From Streptomyces beihaiensis (GTDB lineage Bacteria > Actinomycetota > Actinomycetes > Streptomycetales > Streptomycetaceae), in assembly GCF_026274175.1 (NCBI RefSeq), contig NZ_JAPHNL010000263.1:1-64000 (forward strand): a DNA stretch of 64,000 nt. Reading direction: 5' to 3'. Within the stretch, counting starts at the first letter, position 1, and each line of letters begins with the position of its first letter. Under the pieces are notes generated by a model. The model saw only the letters and a program-made list of their open reading frames with translations, did not search any database and had not been told where the DNA came from. Position numbers and translations under genes: made by a program. Shown piece after piece: positions 21,172 to 30,222 of the stretch.

Positions 21172-22082
21172 ATGAAGTATTCCGTACGGGGCAAGACCGG
21201 CCTGAGGGTCTGCGAACTCTGCTTCGGCGTCGGCACCTGGGGAGCGTCGAAGGCGGTGGCGAGCCGGCTGATCGGTCTCTGCACCGAAGCGGGCGGCGAT
21301 TTCCTGGCCACCGCCCCTGTGTACGGCGGCGGCCGGTCGCAGACGTACCTCGGTGAACTGCTGTCCGAACGACGACACGAGTTCGTGCCGGCGACGAAGT
21401 ACAGCGCGATGGCCGGACAGGCAGACGTGAGCTCGGCGGGCCACCACCGCAAGAAGCTCGTCGACTCAGTCGAGGCGAGCCCGCGGCGTCTGAAGACCGA
21501 CCACGTGGACCTGCTGTGGCTGCACGCACGTGACGGCTTCACGCCCGTCGAGGAGGTCGTGCGGGCCCTGGACGACCAGGTGAAGGCCGCAGCGAAGGTG
21601 CTGGAGCGCGAGCTCCTCCCGATGGCGCGGAGCTGTGAGGTCAGTGCGTTCGCCCCAGAACCCCTGTCGGGAGGGCGGCTGACCGGCACGCACGTACGCC
21701 GGGACGGGGCGCCTCAGCGCGCAGAACCGGGCGGGAGAGACCCGGCGCGACGGGGAGATCGTCCGCGAGGTGGCCGAGATCGCTGCCGAGGGAGGGTGGA
21801 CGGCTGCCCACCAGGTCGCCCTCGCCCGGCCGCGCAACCGTCCCGCAGCGGTGCGCCCGGTCCTCGGCGCGACCACCGAGGTCCAGCTGCGCGACGACCT
21901 GGCGAGCTTGAACATACGGCTGAGCGGGGCGGAATTCACCCGCCTCGACGAGGTGAACCGGATCGCCCTCTGCGCCCCTCCACGAGCAGCTGCGCCTCCC
22001 CGAGTTCATGACCCCCTGCCACAGCGACCGCCGGCAGAGCACCACCGATCTGCACGGCCGGAGTCTGGCGGATCTGCGCTGA
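21172..22082 (+). pseudogene. aldo/keto reductase pseudogene
   Basis: The start MKYSVRGKTGLRVCELCFGVGTWG and the later YGGGRSQTYLGELL and LVDSVEASPRRLKTDHVDLLWLH are clearly AKR, the fold of NDP-hexose 2,3-enoyl reductases and general NADPH reductases. At about 21590 roughly 40 residues are lost in frame (VKAAAKVLERELLP joins two distant parts). A frameshift near 21705-21712 moves the homology to another frame (VREVAEIAAEGGWTAAHQVALA). A second near 21975 shifts it again before a stop at 22082. It cannot make a full enzyme, so that sugar or ketone reduction step has been lost or is done elsewhere. Confidence 0.85.
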
Positions 22083-22139
22083 GGAGCGGACCGCGAACGC
22101 GGCTCCGACGGGACGACCTTCACGGAATCAGGAGTATTG

Positions 22140-23300
22140 ATGCGCATCCTCTTCGTTGCCGCCGGCAGCGTCGCCACCGCGTTCGCGCTCACCCCGGTCG
22201 CGACAGCCGCGCGCAACGCGGGCCATGCCGTCATCATGGCCGCCAACGACGATGTGATCCCGGCGATCACGGGCGTGGGCCTGCCCGCGTTCTCGGTCTC
22301 GTCGCAGCCGATCGGCCGCTTCGTCAACACGGACAGGTCGGGCCGCCCCACGCAGATACCCGCGGTGCCGAGCGAGCAGATCCCGTTCACCGGACGCTGG
22401 TTCGGACGGATGGCCGCCGCCTGGCTCGGCCCGCTCGTCGAGCTGGCCCGCGACTGGCGCCCCGACGTCGTCGTGGGCGGCACGATGTCGTACGCCGCCG
22501 GTCTCCTGGCCGCCCGGCTCGGCATCCCGTACGTACGCCACGCCTGGGACGCGATCGAGGCGACCGCGATCGACCACGGGGCGGTCGAGGAGCTCGCTCC
22601 GGAACTGGCCGAACTGGGACTGGAGTGGCTGCCGGAGCCGGAGTTGTTCATCGACGTGTGCCCGCCGAGCCTGCGGCCCGCGGACGCCCACCCGGCGAAG
22701 CGCACCATGGAGATTCGGTGGGTCCCCGTCAACGGGCAGCGGCAGCTTGAGCCTTGGATGCTGGCCCGGCCCGAGGCGCCGCGGCTGTGTCTGACCACCG
22801 GCAGCCGGGTGGCGCACGATGCGGGCGAGCACGACGTCCGGCGCCGGGCGTACGAAGTTCTGCGTTCCCAGGCGATCGCCCTCAAGGAGCTGGACGTCGA
22901 CCTGGTGGTGGCGGCCCCGGACAAGGTCGGCGAGGCCCTGCGGGCGGAGGTCCCCGGCGTGCGGGCCGGATGGGTACCGCTCGACGTGCTGGCACCCACA
23001 TGCGACGTGATCGTGCACCACGGAGGGGGCACCACGAGTCTGACGGCGATGGCCGCCGCCGCGCCACAGGTGTCCGTTCCCCAGGGCGGTGTCCCGAATC
23101 TGGGCGCGCAGCGGCTGTCCCGGTACGGCGCCGCCATCACTCTGTTCGACACCGACGTATCGACGGAAGCGATCGTCGAGGCGTGCCGGGAGGTCCTGAG
23201 CGATTCCTCGTACGCCGACCGCGCCCGCACGCTCTCCCTGGAGATCGCCGAACTCGCCCCGCCCGCCCGAGCGGTGGACGCCATGGCCGAGCTGGTCTAG
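22140..23300 (+). CDS. GT1-family glycosyltransferase
   Basis: The 386-residue GT-B enzyme begins MRILFVAAGSVATAFALTPV and ends with the nucleotide-sugar site HHGGGTTSLTAMAAAAPQVSVPQ (about residues 296-318). It resembles antibiotic deoxysugar transferases such as UrdGT2-type C-glycosyltransferases. As the only glycosyltransferase here it should attach the D-olivose-type sugar to the angucyclinone, in simocyclinone through a C-C bond. ATG 22140 has AGGAG 6 nt upstream. Confidence 0.88.
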   Translation: MRILFVAAGSVATAFALTPVATAARNAGHAVIMAANDDVIPAITGVGLPAFSVSSQPIGRFVNTDRSGRPTQIPAVPSEQIPFTGRWFGRMAAAWLGPLVELARDWRPDVVVGGTMSYAAGLLAARLGIPYVRHAWDAIEATAIDHGAVEELAPELAELGLEWLPEPELFIDVCPPSLRPADAHPAKRTMEIRWVPVNGQRQLEPWMLARPEAPRLCLTTGSRVAHDAGEHDVRRRAYEVLRSQAIALKELDVDLVVAAPDKVGEALRAEVPGVRAGWVPLDVLAPTCDVIVHHGGGTTSLTAMAAAAPQVSVPQGGVPNLGAQRLSRYGAAITLFDTDVSTEAIVEACREVLSDSSYADRARTLSLEIAELAPPARAVDAMAELV

Positions 23301-23309
23301 GAGGAGCGC

Positions 23310-24068
23310 ATGGAGATCATCGGTCGGGGATTCCTCGCCGGTCACCTGGCGCCGCTCGCCGACGAGCACGCGGGCGCGGTCGCACTGGCCGCCGGTGTCT
23401 CATGGGCGAGCGGCACATCCGCCGCCGACTTCGAACGCGAGCGCCGTCTGTTCCGCCAGGTGATGGAGCGTTGCCGGGCGTCGGGCCGGACACTGGTCTT
23501 CTTCTCCACGGCCTCGGCCGGCGTCTACGGTGCCGACCGGCCCGGCCGTGAGGACGACGTCCTCACGGCCCGTAGCGCCTACGGGGAGAACAAGCTCGGC
23601 ATGGAACAGGAGTTGCGCGACTCAGGGATCGACTTCCTGGTGCTGCGGCTGAGCCATGTCGTCGGCTCCGGCCAGCCGGCTCACCAGTTGCTCCCCACGC
23701 TGGTACGGTCCCTCGGCGCCGGACAGATCGTGATTCAGCGGCGTGCCACCCGTGATGTGATCGACGTCGGCCACGTGGTCACCGTCCTCGATCTGCTGCT
23801 GCGCCGCGGAATCCGACGGGAGACCCTCAATGTGGCGACGGGTACGGCCGTGTCCGTGGAACGCATCGTCGACCACCTGGAGTTCCGGCTCGGCGTCTCG
23901 GCCGACAGGCGGTACGTGGACGCCGGGACGTCGCACCTCGTATCGGTCGACAAGCTGCACTCGCTGCTGCCCGAGGTGGCCGGGTTCGGCTTCGGCCCGG
24001 ACTACTACCGGACGGCGCTCGACGGCTACCTGGCCGGGACGCGGGCCAGTACGGAGCCGACCCCGTGA
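23310..24068 (+). CDS. NAD-dependent epimerase/dehydratase, probable NDP-hexose 4-ketoreductase
   Basis: This short extended SDR (252 residues) has a trimmed nucleotide-binding start (IIGRGFLAGHLA), the FFSTASAGVYG strand and the catalytic YGENK. It lies between the glycosyltransferase and a Gfo/Idh/MocA reductase, so it most likely reduces the 4-keto group of the 2,6-dideoxy-4-keto intermediate. About 40 residues normally found after the first beta-alpha unit are missing, yet the frame is intact. Confidence 0.72.
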   Translation: MEIIGRGFLAGHLAPLADEHAGAVALAAGVSWASGTSAADFERERRLFRQVMERCRASGRTLVFFSTASAGVYGADRPGREDDVLTARSAYGENKLGMEQELRDSGIDFLVLRLSHVVGSGQPAHQLLPTLVRSLGAGQIVIQRRATRDVIDVGHVVTVLDLLLRRGIRRETLNVATGTAVSVERIVDHLEFRLGVSADRRYVDAGTSHLVSVDKLHSLLPEVAGFGFGPDYYRTALDGYLAGTRASTEPTP

Positions 24069-25039
24069 CGCCGCCGGTGCGGATCGGCGTCATGGGCTGC
24101 GCGGACATCGCCCGGCGTCGGATGCTCCCGGCGATGTCGGCGGCGGACGACATCGAGGTCGTCGCAGTGGCCAGCAGGACCGGCCCGACGGCGCGGGAGG
24201 TGGCGGGCGTGTACGGCTGTCGCTCGGTCGCCGGGTACGACGCGTTGCTGGCGCTTGCCGAGGTGGACGCCGTGTACATTCCGCTGCCCCTGGCCCTGCA
24301 CGCGCGATGGGCCGAGCGGGCCTTGCGCGCCGGGCGGCACGTCCTGGTGGAGAAACCGTTGACCGCGGATCCCCGGGAGACCCGTCGGCTGCTGGACCTG
24401 GCCTCCTCGCGAGGACTCGTCCTGATGGAGAACGTGATGTTCGTCCATCATCGCCAGCACGACGCTGTCCGTCGCCTCGTGCGGCGTGGAGCCATCGGCG
24501 AACTGCGCTCGTTCCACGCCGAGTTCGCTGTTCCACGCCTCCCTGACCAGGACATCCGGTACCAGCCGGAGTTGGGCGGTGGGGCGCTGTGGGACATCGG
24601 TCTCTACCCGCTGCGGGCCGCGACGCACTTTCTCGGCGACGACCTGGAGGTGGTCGGCGCGGCGCTCGGCGCGAGCCCGGGCCGTCGCGTCGACACCTCG
24701 GGAGCGGTGCTGCTGCGCCGGCGGGACGGCGTCACGGCACAGCTGTCCTTCGGGCTCGAACACGCCTACGCCTCCCGGTACCAGCTGTGTGGCAGCACCG
24801 GACGCATCCAGGTGGATCGCGCCTTCACACCGCCCTCCGACCACGTTCCGGTGATCCGGGTCGACAGAGGCACCGGCAGCCGGGAAGTACCACTGGTGCC
24901 GGACGATCAGGTACGCAACAGCCTCAGCGCCTTCACGGCAGCGGTGCGCACGGGGAAGGCGGACGACGCGGTGGTCCACAGCTGCATACGCCAGGCCGGT
25001 CTGCTGGCACTGGTGAGTGAAGGAGGTTCTTGGAAATGA
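24065..25039 (+). CDS. NDP-hexose 3-ketoreductase (Gfo/Idh/MocA family)
   Basis: The 324-residue oxidoreductase has an N-terminal Rossmann fold (VRIGVMGCADIARRRMLPAM), the EKPLTADPRET motif (Lys probably catalytic) and a C-terminal alpha/beta domain with GALWDIGLYPL. This matches UrdT/LanT/TylCI-type 3-ketoreductases that follow the 2,3-dehydratase. GTG 24065 overlaps the preceding stop. Confidence 0.88.
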   Translation: MTPPVRIGVMGCADIARRRMLPAMSAADDIEVVAVASRTGPTAREVAGVYGCRSVAGYDALLALAEVDAVYIPLPLALHARWAERALRAGRHVLVEKPLTADPRETRRLLDLASSRGLVLMENVMFVHHRQHDAVRRLVRRGAIGELRSFHAEFAVPRLPDQDIRYQPELGGGALWDIGLYPLRAATHFLGDDLEVVGAALGASPGRRVDTSGAVLLRRRDGVTAQLSFGLEHAYASRYQLCGSTGRIQVDRAFTPPSDHVPVIRVDRGTGSREVPLVPDDQVRNSLSAFTAAVRTGKADDAVVHSCIRQAGLLALVSEGGSWK

Positions 25040-25989
25040 TCACCCTGGAAGCGGTCGAATCCTTCTTCCCCGACCGTACGGTCACGGTGGAGGAGCGGGC
25101 GGCCGAACTCGGGCTCAACCCCGCGCAGACACACATGTTCCGCAGGATTCACGGACTCGACCGGATGCGGCACGACCCGGATCTGAGTCTGCGCGACCTG
25201 GTGCTGCCGGCGGCCAAAAGAATCCTGAAGCGGATCGATCCCCGGTCCGTGCGCTATCTCATCTACTGTCACGCGCTCCATGGCGGCCGCAGCGTAGGGC
25301 CGAGGACCGCGCAGGACATCAAGCGGGCTCTGGGCCTGGAGAAGGCGACCACGTTCGCCCTGACCCAGCAGAACTGCGCCATCGCGCTCAGCGCGATCGA
25401 TGTCGCCGGCGCCCTGCTCCGGGCCGACGGGGATCCCGAGGCCCGAGCCCTGGTGGTGACGGGCGACAAGCCCCGCCACCGGGCGGCACAGCTGGTGATG
25501 AACACCTGTGTCGTCGGGGACGGTTCCGCTTCCGCACTGGTGGCCTGGAACGGTTCGGGAACCGCTGTCCGCTCCTTCGTGACGAGGACGAGGGGCGAGT
25601 TCTCGGACGGCATGATGAGCTCTCCCGCGCTGATCAGGGCCGAGTCCGAGATGCGGCCGCGCCTCATGCTCGAGGTGATGAGCGAGGCAGCGGACCGGGC
25701 GGACTGCACGCTGGACGACATCCAGGTCGTCATCGCGCCCAATCCGAACACCACTCTCTGGCAGGACACGATCAAGGACGAGGCGCTGCGCGGCAAGTTC
25801 TTCTTCGAAAACATCCCGCGCTACAGCCATTGCCTCGCCTCGGACGTGCTCATCAACTACGCCACCCTGGGTGAAGAGAAACGCTTCGAACCGGACCGTC
25901 CCGCCATGTTCGTGGCGATCGGAGTCGGCATGACCTTCTCCGCCATGGTCTTCACACCGTCGTCGAACACTGGGGGACCCCGGTCATGA
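25036..25989 (+). CDS. KASIII-like acyltransferase/ketosynthase with Cys-His-Asp site
   Basis: The 317-residue thiolase-fold protein has a KASIII layout with nucleophile Cys114 (QQNCAIALSA). The usual KASIII His (PHQAN) is replaced by PNPN, and instead of the Asn site there is His265 with Asp270 five residues later (SHCLASD). This HxxxxD spacing recalls DpsC and CerJ, KASIII relatives that use acyl-enzyme chemistry for priming or for acyl transfer to sugars. It may thus load a starter unit or esterify the deoxysugar. ATG 25036 overlaps the upstream stop (ATGA); TTG 25030 is the alternative. Confidence 0.72.
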   Translation: MITLEAVESFFPDRTVTVEERAAELGLNPAQTHMFRRIHGLDRMRHDPDLSLRDLVLPAAKRILKRIDPRSVRYLIYCHALHGGRSVGPRTAQDIKRALGLEKATTFALTQQNCAIALSAIDVAGALLRADGDPEARALVVTGDKPRHRAAQLVMNTCVVGDGSASALVAWNGSGTAVRSFVTRTRGEFSDGMMSSPALIRAESEMRPRLMLEVMSEAADRADCTLDDIQVVIAPNPNTTLWQDTIKDEALRGKFFFENIPRYSHCLASDVLINYATLGEEKRFEPDRPAMFVAIGVGMTFSAMVFTPSSNTGGPRS

Positions 25990-26786
25990 CGTTGCGACTG
26001 CTCACCGCCGTGTCCGTTCTGAAGCCTTCCGTCCCGAACACGGTGTCGTCCCCTCCGGCGGCCTCCGGCGACGACGCCGTCGTCGCGGTCGGCGAGGCAC
26101 CGGAGCACGAACCGGCCGGGCCGCCTGCCCCGGCGGGCCACACCCGGCTGGTCGACCTGTTGGCCGAACAGCTGCCCGAGTCCGTGATGGGGCCGGACCT
26201 GGTGCTGCTCACGTACGCGCGGCCGGAGGACAGCGGCTTCAAGACGGTGGCCTCCTACCTGAACCTGCGGACGGGCGGTGACGCGCACAGCTTCGCGCTC
26301 TGCGGACAGGACCTCGGCGCCCCCTTCAGCGCGCTGCGGGTGGCCGACGCGTACGAGCGGACCGGGCAGAGCTCGAAGTCGCTGCTCGCCGTCCTGGACT
26401 GCGCCCCGACCGACGCCGCCGAGCGGTTCGACGGTGCGCCCGCCGATTCCGGGGTCCTGCTGGCCTTCGACACCAGCCCGGGCCCCGGCACCGTCGACAC
26501 CGTCGTCTCCGTCGGGAGCACTGAACTGGCCGCCCGCCTGGCCAAGTTGGTGCCGGACAGCGGGCGCCTCCTGGTGGTGCTCGGGCCAGGAGTCGATCCT
26601 GGCGCCGTCCCCGCGCAGGGCGCGGATCCGCACACCTGTTCGGAGGGCTACGCCACCGGCGTGTGGTCGGCGCTGGCACAGCACTGGACGCAGTGGCAGA
26701 GCACCTATCCGGTGGTCGTCCTGTGCGCCACCGAGCCCGATTCCGGCACGAGTCATCTGCTGGTGCTGCGTGCCGCGGCAGAGTAG
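25986..26786 (+). CDS. degenerate thiolase-fold partner of the KASIII-like protein
   Basis: This 266-residue protein has no clear family name. The segment HSFALCGQDLGAPFSALRVADAY resembles the nucleophile region of KASIII proteins (QQGCAGPFTALRLA), but the catalytic Cys position is Leu. Residues 15-55 form an Ala/Pro/Asp-rich linker. The start overlaps the KASIII-like stop (ATGA), which suggests an obligate partner, as in KS/CLF pairs. I infer a non-catalytic thiolase-like subunit; the function is unknown. Confidence 0.5.
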   Translation: MTLRLLTAVSVLKPSVPNTVSSPPAASGDDAVVAVGEAPEHEPAGPPAPAGHTRLVDLLAEQLPESVMGPDLVLLTYARPEDSGFKTVASYLNLRTGGDAHSFALCGQDLGAPFSALRVADAYERTGQSSKSLLAVLDCAPTDAAERFDGAPADSGVLLAFDTSPGPGTVDTVVSVGSTELAARLAKLVPDSGRLLVVLGPGVDPGAVPAQGADPHTCSEGYATGVWSALAQHWTQWQSTYPVVVLCATEPDSGTSHLLVLRAAAE

Positions 26787-26799
26787 CGAAGGAGAGGCC

Positions 26800-27264
26800 A
26801 TGGAATTCACCGATGCCCAGCTTGCCCAGCAGCCGGTCGGCTACTGGACCGGAGCCGTCCGGGCGGCGGTCGTCCAGTACATCAACGGCAGGCTGGGGGA
26901 ACTCGGGCTGACGCAGCCTCACTGGTGGTCGATCTACCAGCTGGGAGAGAGCCGTAGCCGGTTGACTCGCGACGAACTGCTGGAGCGGGTCTCGCGGCAG
27001 CGGCCGTACGTGGACGTCTCCACGCTGGGACCGGCTGTCGACGACCTGCTCGGCTCCGAGCAGCTCAGGGTGGACGAAGCGGGACGGCTGAGCCTCACCG
27101 AGACCGGCACCGCCCTGCGGGACCGGGTACTGGCCCTGCTGCCCGAGGTGCGCGCGCAGATCCATGACGGCATCAGCGAGGAGGACTACGTCTTCGTCGT
27201 CAAGGTGCTGCGCCGCATGCTCGGGAATATCGGCGGCGACACGGGCTTCGATCAGGCGCTATGA
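26800..27264 (+). CDS. MarR-like winged-helix regulator
   Basis: The 154-residue protein has a helical N-terminus, a winged-helix core ([51 protein letters not shown], described by position 48-97) and a C-terminal dimerisation helix pair, like MarR proteins. It sits inside the long operon from copy D, so any control it exerts would be feedback on its own or on other units. The ligand and operator are unknown. Confidence 0.68.
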   Translation: MEFTDAQLAQQPVGYWTGAVRAAVVQYINGRLGELGLTQPHWWSIYQLGESRSRLTRDELLERVSRQRPYVDVSTLGPAVDDLLGSEQLRVDEAGRLSLTETGTALRDRVLALLPEVRAQIHDGISEEDYVFVVKVLRRMLGNIGGDTGFDQAL

Positions 27265-27274
27265 GGAGAACGCT

Positions 27275-28132
27275 GTGACGATTCTGGTGACCGGAGTCCG
27301 TGGGAACGTCGGGAGCGGGGTGGCCCGAAAGCTGGCGGCCGCCGGCCTCCCGGTCAGGGGTACGGCGCGTGACCCGGCGGCGCCGGGACTGCCGGACGGC
27401 GTCGAGGTCGTACAGGCCGACCTGGCCCGGCCGCATACGCTCCGAGAGGCGCTCAAGGGCGTCGAGAAAGTGTTCCTGTACACCGTTCCCGAGGGCATCG
27501 ACGGCTTCGTCGACGCCGCCGGCGTCGCGGGTGTCCAGCATGTGGTGCTGCTCTCGTCGATCGCCGTGACCTGGGCGGACCGGGACCGTAACCCGATCGC
27601 CCTGATGCACCTCGGAGTTGAGGAGCCGCTGCGGAAGTCGGGGATGGGCTGGACGTTCCTGCGGCCCGAGGCCCTCGCCACCAACGCGCTGGCCTGGGCG
27701 GGCCAGATCAGGTCCGAAGGCGTCGTGCGCTGCCCCTACCCGGGCTCGTACACGTCGCCGATCCACGAGGAGGACATCGCCGACGTGGCGGTCCGGGTGC
27801 TCACCACGGACGGCCACCGATCCGCCGCCTACTCGCTGACCGGCCCGCAGACGCTGACCCAGCGGGAACAGGTATCGCTCATCGGGAAGGTTCTGGGCCG
27901 CCCGACGCGGTTCGAGACGATCCCGGTGGACGCGGCCCGAGCGGCTATGGAGGGCAGCTACCCGGCCGACGTGGTGGAGACCGTTCTGGCCGCTCAAGCG
28001 ATGACCGACGGCCGGCCGGCCACGGTGCTCGACACCGTCGAAGCCCTGACCGGTCGCCCCGCGCGGACGTTCGCGACCTGGGCGGCCGACCATGCCGCCG
28101 ACTTCCGGCAACCACGGGCCTACGCGAATTAG
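27275..28132 (+). CDS. NmrA-like atypical SDR, possible angucyclinone ketoreductase
   Basis: The 285-residue protein binds NAD(P) at [15 protein letters not shown] but lacks the YxxxK pair (the position reads LMHLGVEE), as in NmrA-type SDRs. SimC7 of the simocyclinone pathway, which reduces the C-7 ketone and is needed for activity, is also an atypical SDR, so this gene is a candidate for that step; I cannot confirm it by alignment. It starts at GTG 27275 behind GAGGAGAA and ends the copy D operon. Confidence 0.6.
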   Translation: MTILVTGVRGNVGSGVARKLAAAGLPVRGTARDPAAPGLPDGVEVVQADLARPHTLREALKGVEKVFLYTVPEGIDGFVDAAGVAGVQHVVLLSSIAVTWADRDRNPIALMHLGVEEPLRKSGMGWTFLRPEALATNALAWAGQIRSEGVVRCPYPGSYTSPIHEEDIADVAVRVLTTDGHRSAAYSLTGPQTLTQREQVSLIGKVLGRPTRFETIPVDAARAAMEGSYPADVVETVLAAQAMTDGRPATVLDTVEALTGRPARTFATWAADHAADFRQPRAYAN

Positions 28133-28149
28133 TGCGGACTGACGTCGAC

Positions 28150-28204
28150 CTAGCGAAAGCTTAGAGCGTTCTCGCTTGTACTTGTCCGCGCCCCCGAAGA
28201 AGCT
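28150..28204 (+). promoter_or_regulatory. cluster promoter module, copy E (angucycline operon)
   Basis: CTAG 28150, TTAG 28161, GCTTG 28174-28178 and GAAGCT 28199-28204, spaced as in the other copies. It precedes a leader of about 150 nt and should drive the long operon that begins with the oxygenase at 28364. Confidence 0.8.
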
Positions 28205-28363
28205 GTTCATCAGCGTCCGGTGACGCGATTTCAGAGAAACTCCGAATTCCAGCCGCCGGTGTGAGACGGCCACCTGCAATATCGTCCCTGAATTCTTGAG
28301 ACATGGCGATTCCGCATGCCCGCTGCCACCCGGAGACCCCGCTTGCTCGAACGACGGAAGGAC

Positions 28364-29845
28364 ATGGGAATGGACGCGCAGGTCATAGTCGTAGGCGCCG
28401 GCCCCGCGGGGCTCATGCTCGCCGGTGAACTGCGACTCGCGGGAGTCGAGGTCGTCGTTCTCGAACGCCTGGCGGAACCCACCGGCGAGTCCCGCGGTCT
28501 CGGCTTCACGGCGCGCACCCTGGAAGTGTTCGACCAGCGCGGGCTGCTGTCCCGGCTGGGTGACATCGAGATCACCGACTTGGGTCACTTCGGCGGACTG
28601 CCCGTGGACTTCAGCCTTCTCGGGTCCGCGCACTCAGGCGGCGTCAAGGGTGTTCCCCAGGCTGTGACCGAGGCCATGCTGGAGAAGTGGGCGGTCGAGC
28701 TCGGGGCGGACCTCCGCCGCGGCCACGAGGTGCTCTCCTTCGCTGACGAGGGCGAGTACGTCGAGGTCGAGGTCGGCTCCCCGGACGGGCCCCGACGGCT
28801 GCGAGCCGCCTATCTCGTGGGGTGCGACGGCGGGCGGAGCACCGTCCGCAAGGCCGCGGGATTCGACTTCCCCGGCACCGACTCCACCATGGAGATGTTC
28901 CTGGCGGACGTGCGGGGCTGCGACATCGCCCCGCGTCCGATCGGCGAGACGGTGCCCGGCGGGATGGTCATGGCCGGCCCGCTGGACAACGGCCTGGTCC
29001 GGATCATCGTGTGCGAGCGGGGGACCCCGCCGCGCCGGCGGACCGAGCCGCCCTCCTGGGAAGAGGTCTCCTCGGCCTGGCATCGGCTGACCGGCCAGGA
29101 CATCAGCGGTGGCACCCCGGTCTGGCTCAGCGCGTTCGGGAACCCTGCCCGACAGGTGACGCAGTACCGTCGCGGACGCGTGCTGCTCGCCGGTGACGCC
29201 GCACACATCCACCTGCCCGCCGGCGGCCAGGGTATGAACACGAGCGTCCAGGACGCCGTGAACCTCGGCTGGAAGCTCGCGGCGACGGTGAAGGGAACCG
29301 CTCCCGAGGGACTCCTGGACACCTATCACGAGGAGCGGCACCCGGTCGGTCGCCGACTGCTGATGAACACCCAGGCGCAGGGCCTGCTGTTCCTCAGCGG
29401 AGCGGAGATGCAGCCGCTGCGAGACGTGATGAGCGAGCTGATCGCTTTCGACAACGTCAGTCGCCACCTGGCCGGGATGGTCAGCGGGCTGTCGATCAGA
29501 TACGAACTCGGCCCCGGTGACCACCCGTTGCTGGGCCTTCGGATTCCTCACGTGGACCTGGACGGCGAGTCCGGCAGGACCAGCACGACCGAGCTGCTCC
29601 ACCCGGCACGGGGTGTCCTGCTGGACCTCGCCGACAACGCCGCCCTGAGATCGGCGGCCGAACCGTGGTCGGACCGGGTGGACGTCGTCACAGCGACCGT
29701 GCACGGGCCGGCGGACCAGAACCCGCTCGCGTCGACCGGCGCCGTCCTCGTCCGCCCCGATGGACATGTCGCGTGGACCGCCCCCGGACCTGTCCCGCCG
29801 GCCGAGGCGCTGGCCCGGTCCTTTGGCGCCCCAGGTTCTCGTTGA
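28364..29845 (+). CDS. FAD-dependent angucyclinone monooxygenase (UrdE/PgaE-like)
   Basis: The 493-residue aromatic hydroxylase has VVGAGPAGLMLAGEL (FAD), the DG motif GCDGGRSTVRKAAG, and GDAAHIHLPAGGQGMNTSVQDAVNLGWKLA. It is the first gene of a set ordered as urdE-F-A-B-C-D-L-M, which supports a role in hydroxylating the tetracyclic intermediate (C-12 in urdamycin). ATG 28364 lies behind GGAAGG. Confidence 0.9.
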   Translation: MGMDAQVIVVGAGPAGLMLAGELRLAGVEVVVLERLAEPTGESRGLGFTARTLEVFDQRGLLSRLGDIEITDLGHFGGLPVDFSLLGSAHSGGVKGVPQAVTEAMLEKWAVELGADLRRGHEVLSFADEGEYVEVEVGSPDGPRRLRAAYLVGCDGGRSTVRKAAGFDFPGTDSTMEMFLADVRGCDIAPRPIGETVPGGMVMAGPLDNGLVRIIVCERGTPPRRRTEPPSWEEVSSAWHRLTGQDISGGTPVWLSAFGNPARQVTQYRRGRVLLAGDAAHIHLPAGGQGMNTSVQDAVNLGWKLAATVKGTAPEGLLDTYHEERHPVGRRLLMNTQAQGLLFLSGAEMQPLRDVMSELIAFDNVSRHLAGMVSGLSIRYELGPGDHPLLGLRIPHVDLDGESGRTSTTELLHPARGVLLDLADNAALRSAAEPWSDRVDVVTATVHGPADQNPLASTGAVLVRPDGHVAWTAPGPVPPAEALARSFGAPGSR

Positions 29846-29895
29846 CGAGCCTCAGCCCCGGCAACGCTTCGGGGCCCAGCCAAGGAGACAACACT

Positions 29896-30222
29896 ATGCA
29901 CAGCACCCTGATCGTTGCTCGGATGAGCCCCGGCGACGGTGACGACGTCGCCAAGCTGTTCTCGGATTTCGACGCCACCGACATGCCCCACCTGATGGGC
30001 ACTCGCCGCCGCCAGCTGTTCTCGTACCGGGGCCTGTACTTCCACCTGCAGGACTTCGACGCGGAGGACGGCGGTGAGGCGATCGAGGCGGCCAAGACGC
30101 ACCCGTCGTTCGTACGGATCAGCGCCGACCTCAAACCCTTCATCCAGGCCTACGACCCCGACACCTGGCGCTCACCGGCGGACGCGATGGCACAGCGCTT
30201 CTACCACTGGAGCGCACGGTGA
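29896..30222 (+). CDS. TcmI-family polyketide cyclase (UrdF/JadI-like)
   Basis: This 108-residue protein is of the small TcmI cyclase family ([28 protein letters not shown], positions 1-28; [20 protein letters not shown]). In angucycline clusters this enzyme closes the later rings to the bent tetracycle. AAGGAGACA lies upstream and its TGA overlaps the GTG of KS-alpha. Confidence 0.92.
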   Translation: MHSTLIVARMSPGDGDDVAKLFSDFDATDMPHLMGTRRRQLFSYRGLYFHLQDFDAEDGGEAIEAAKTHPSFVRISADLKPFIQAYDPDTWRSPADAMAQRFYHWSAR

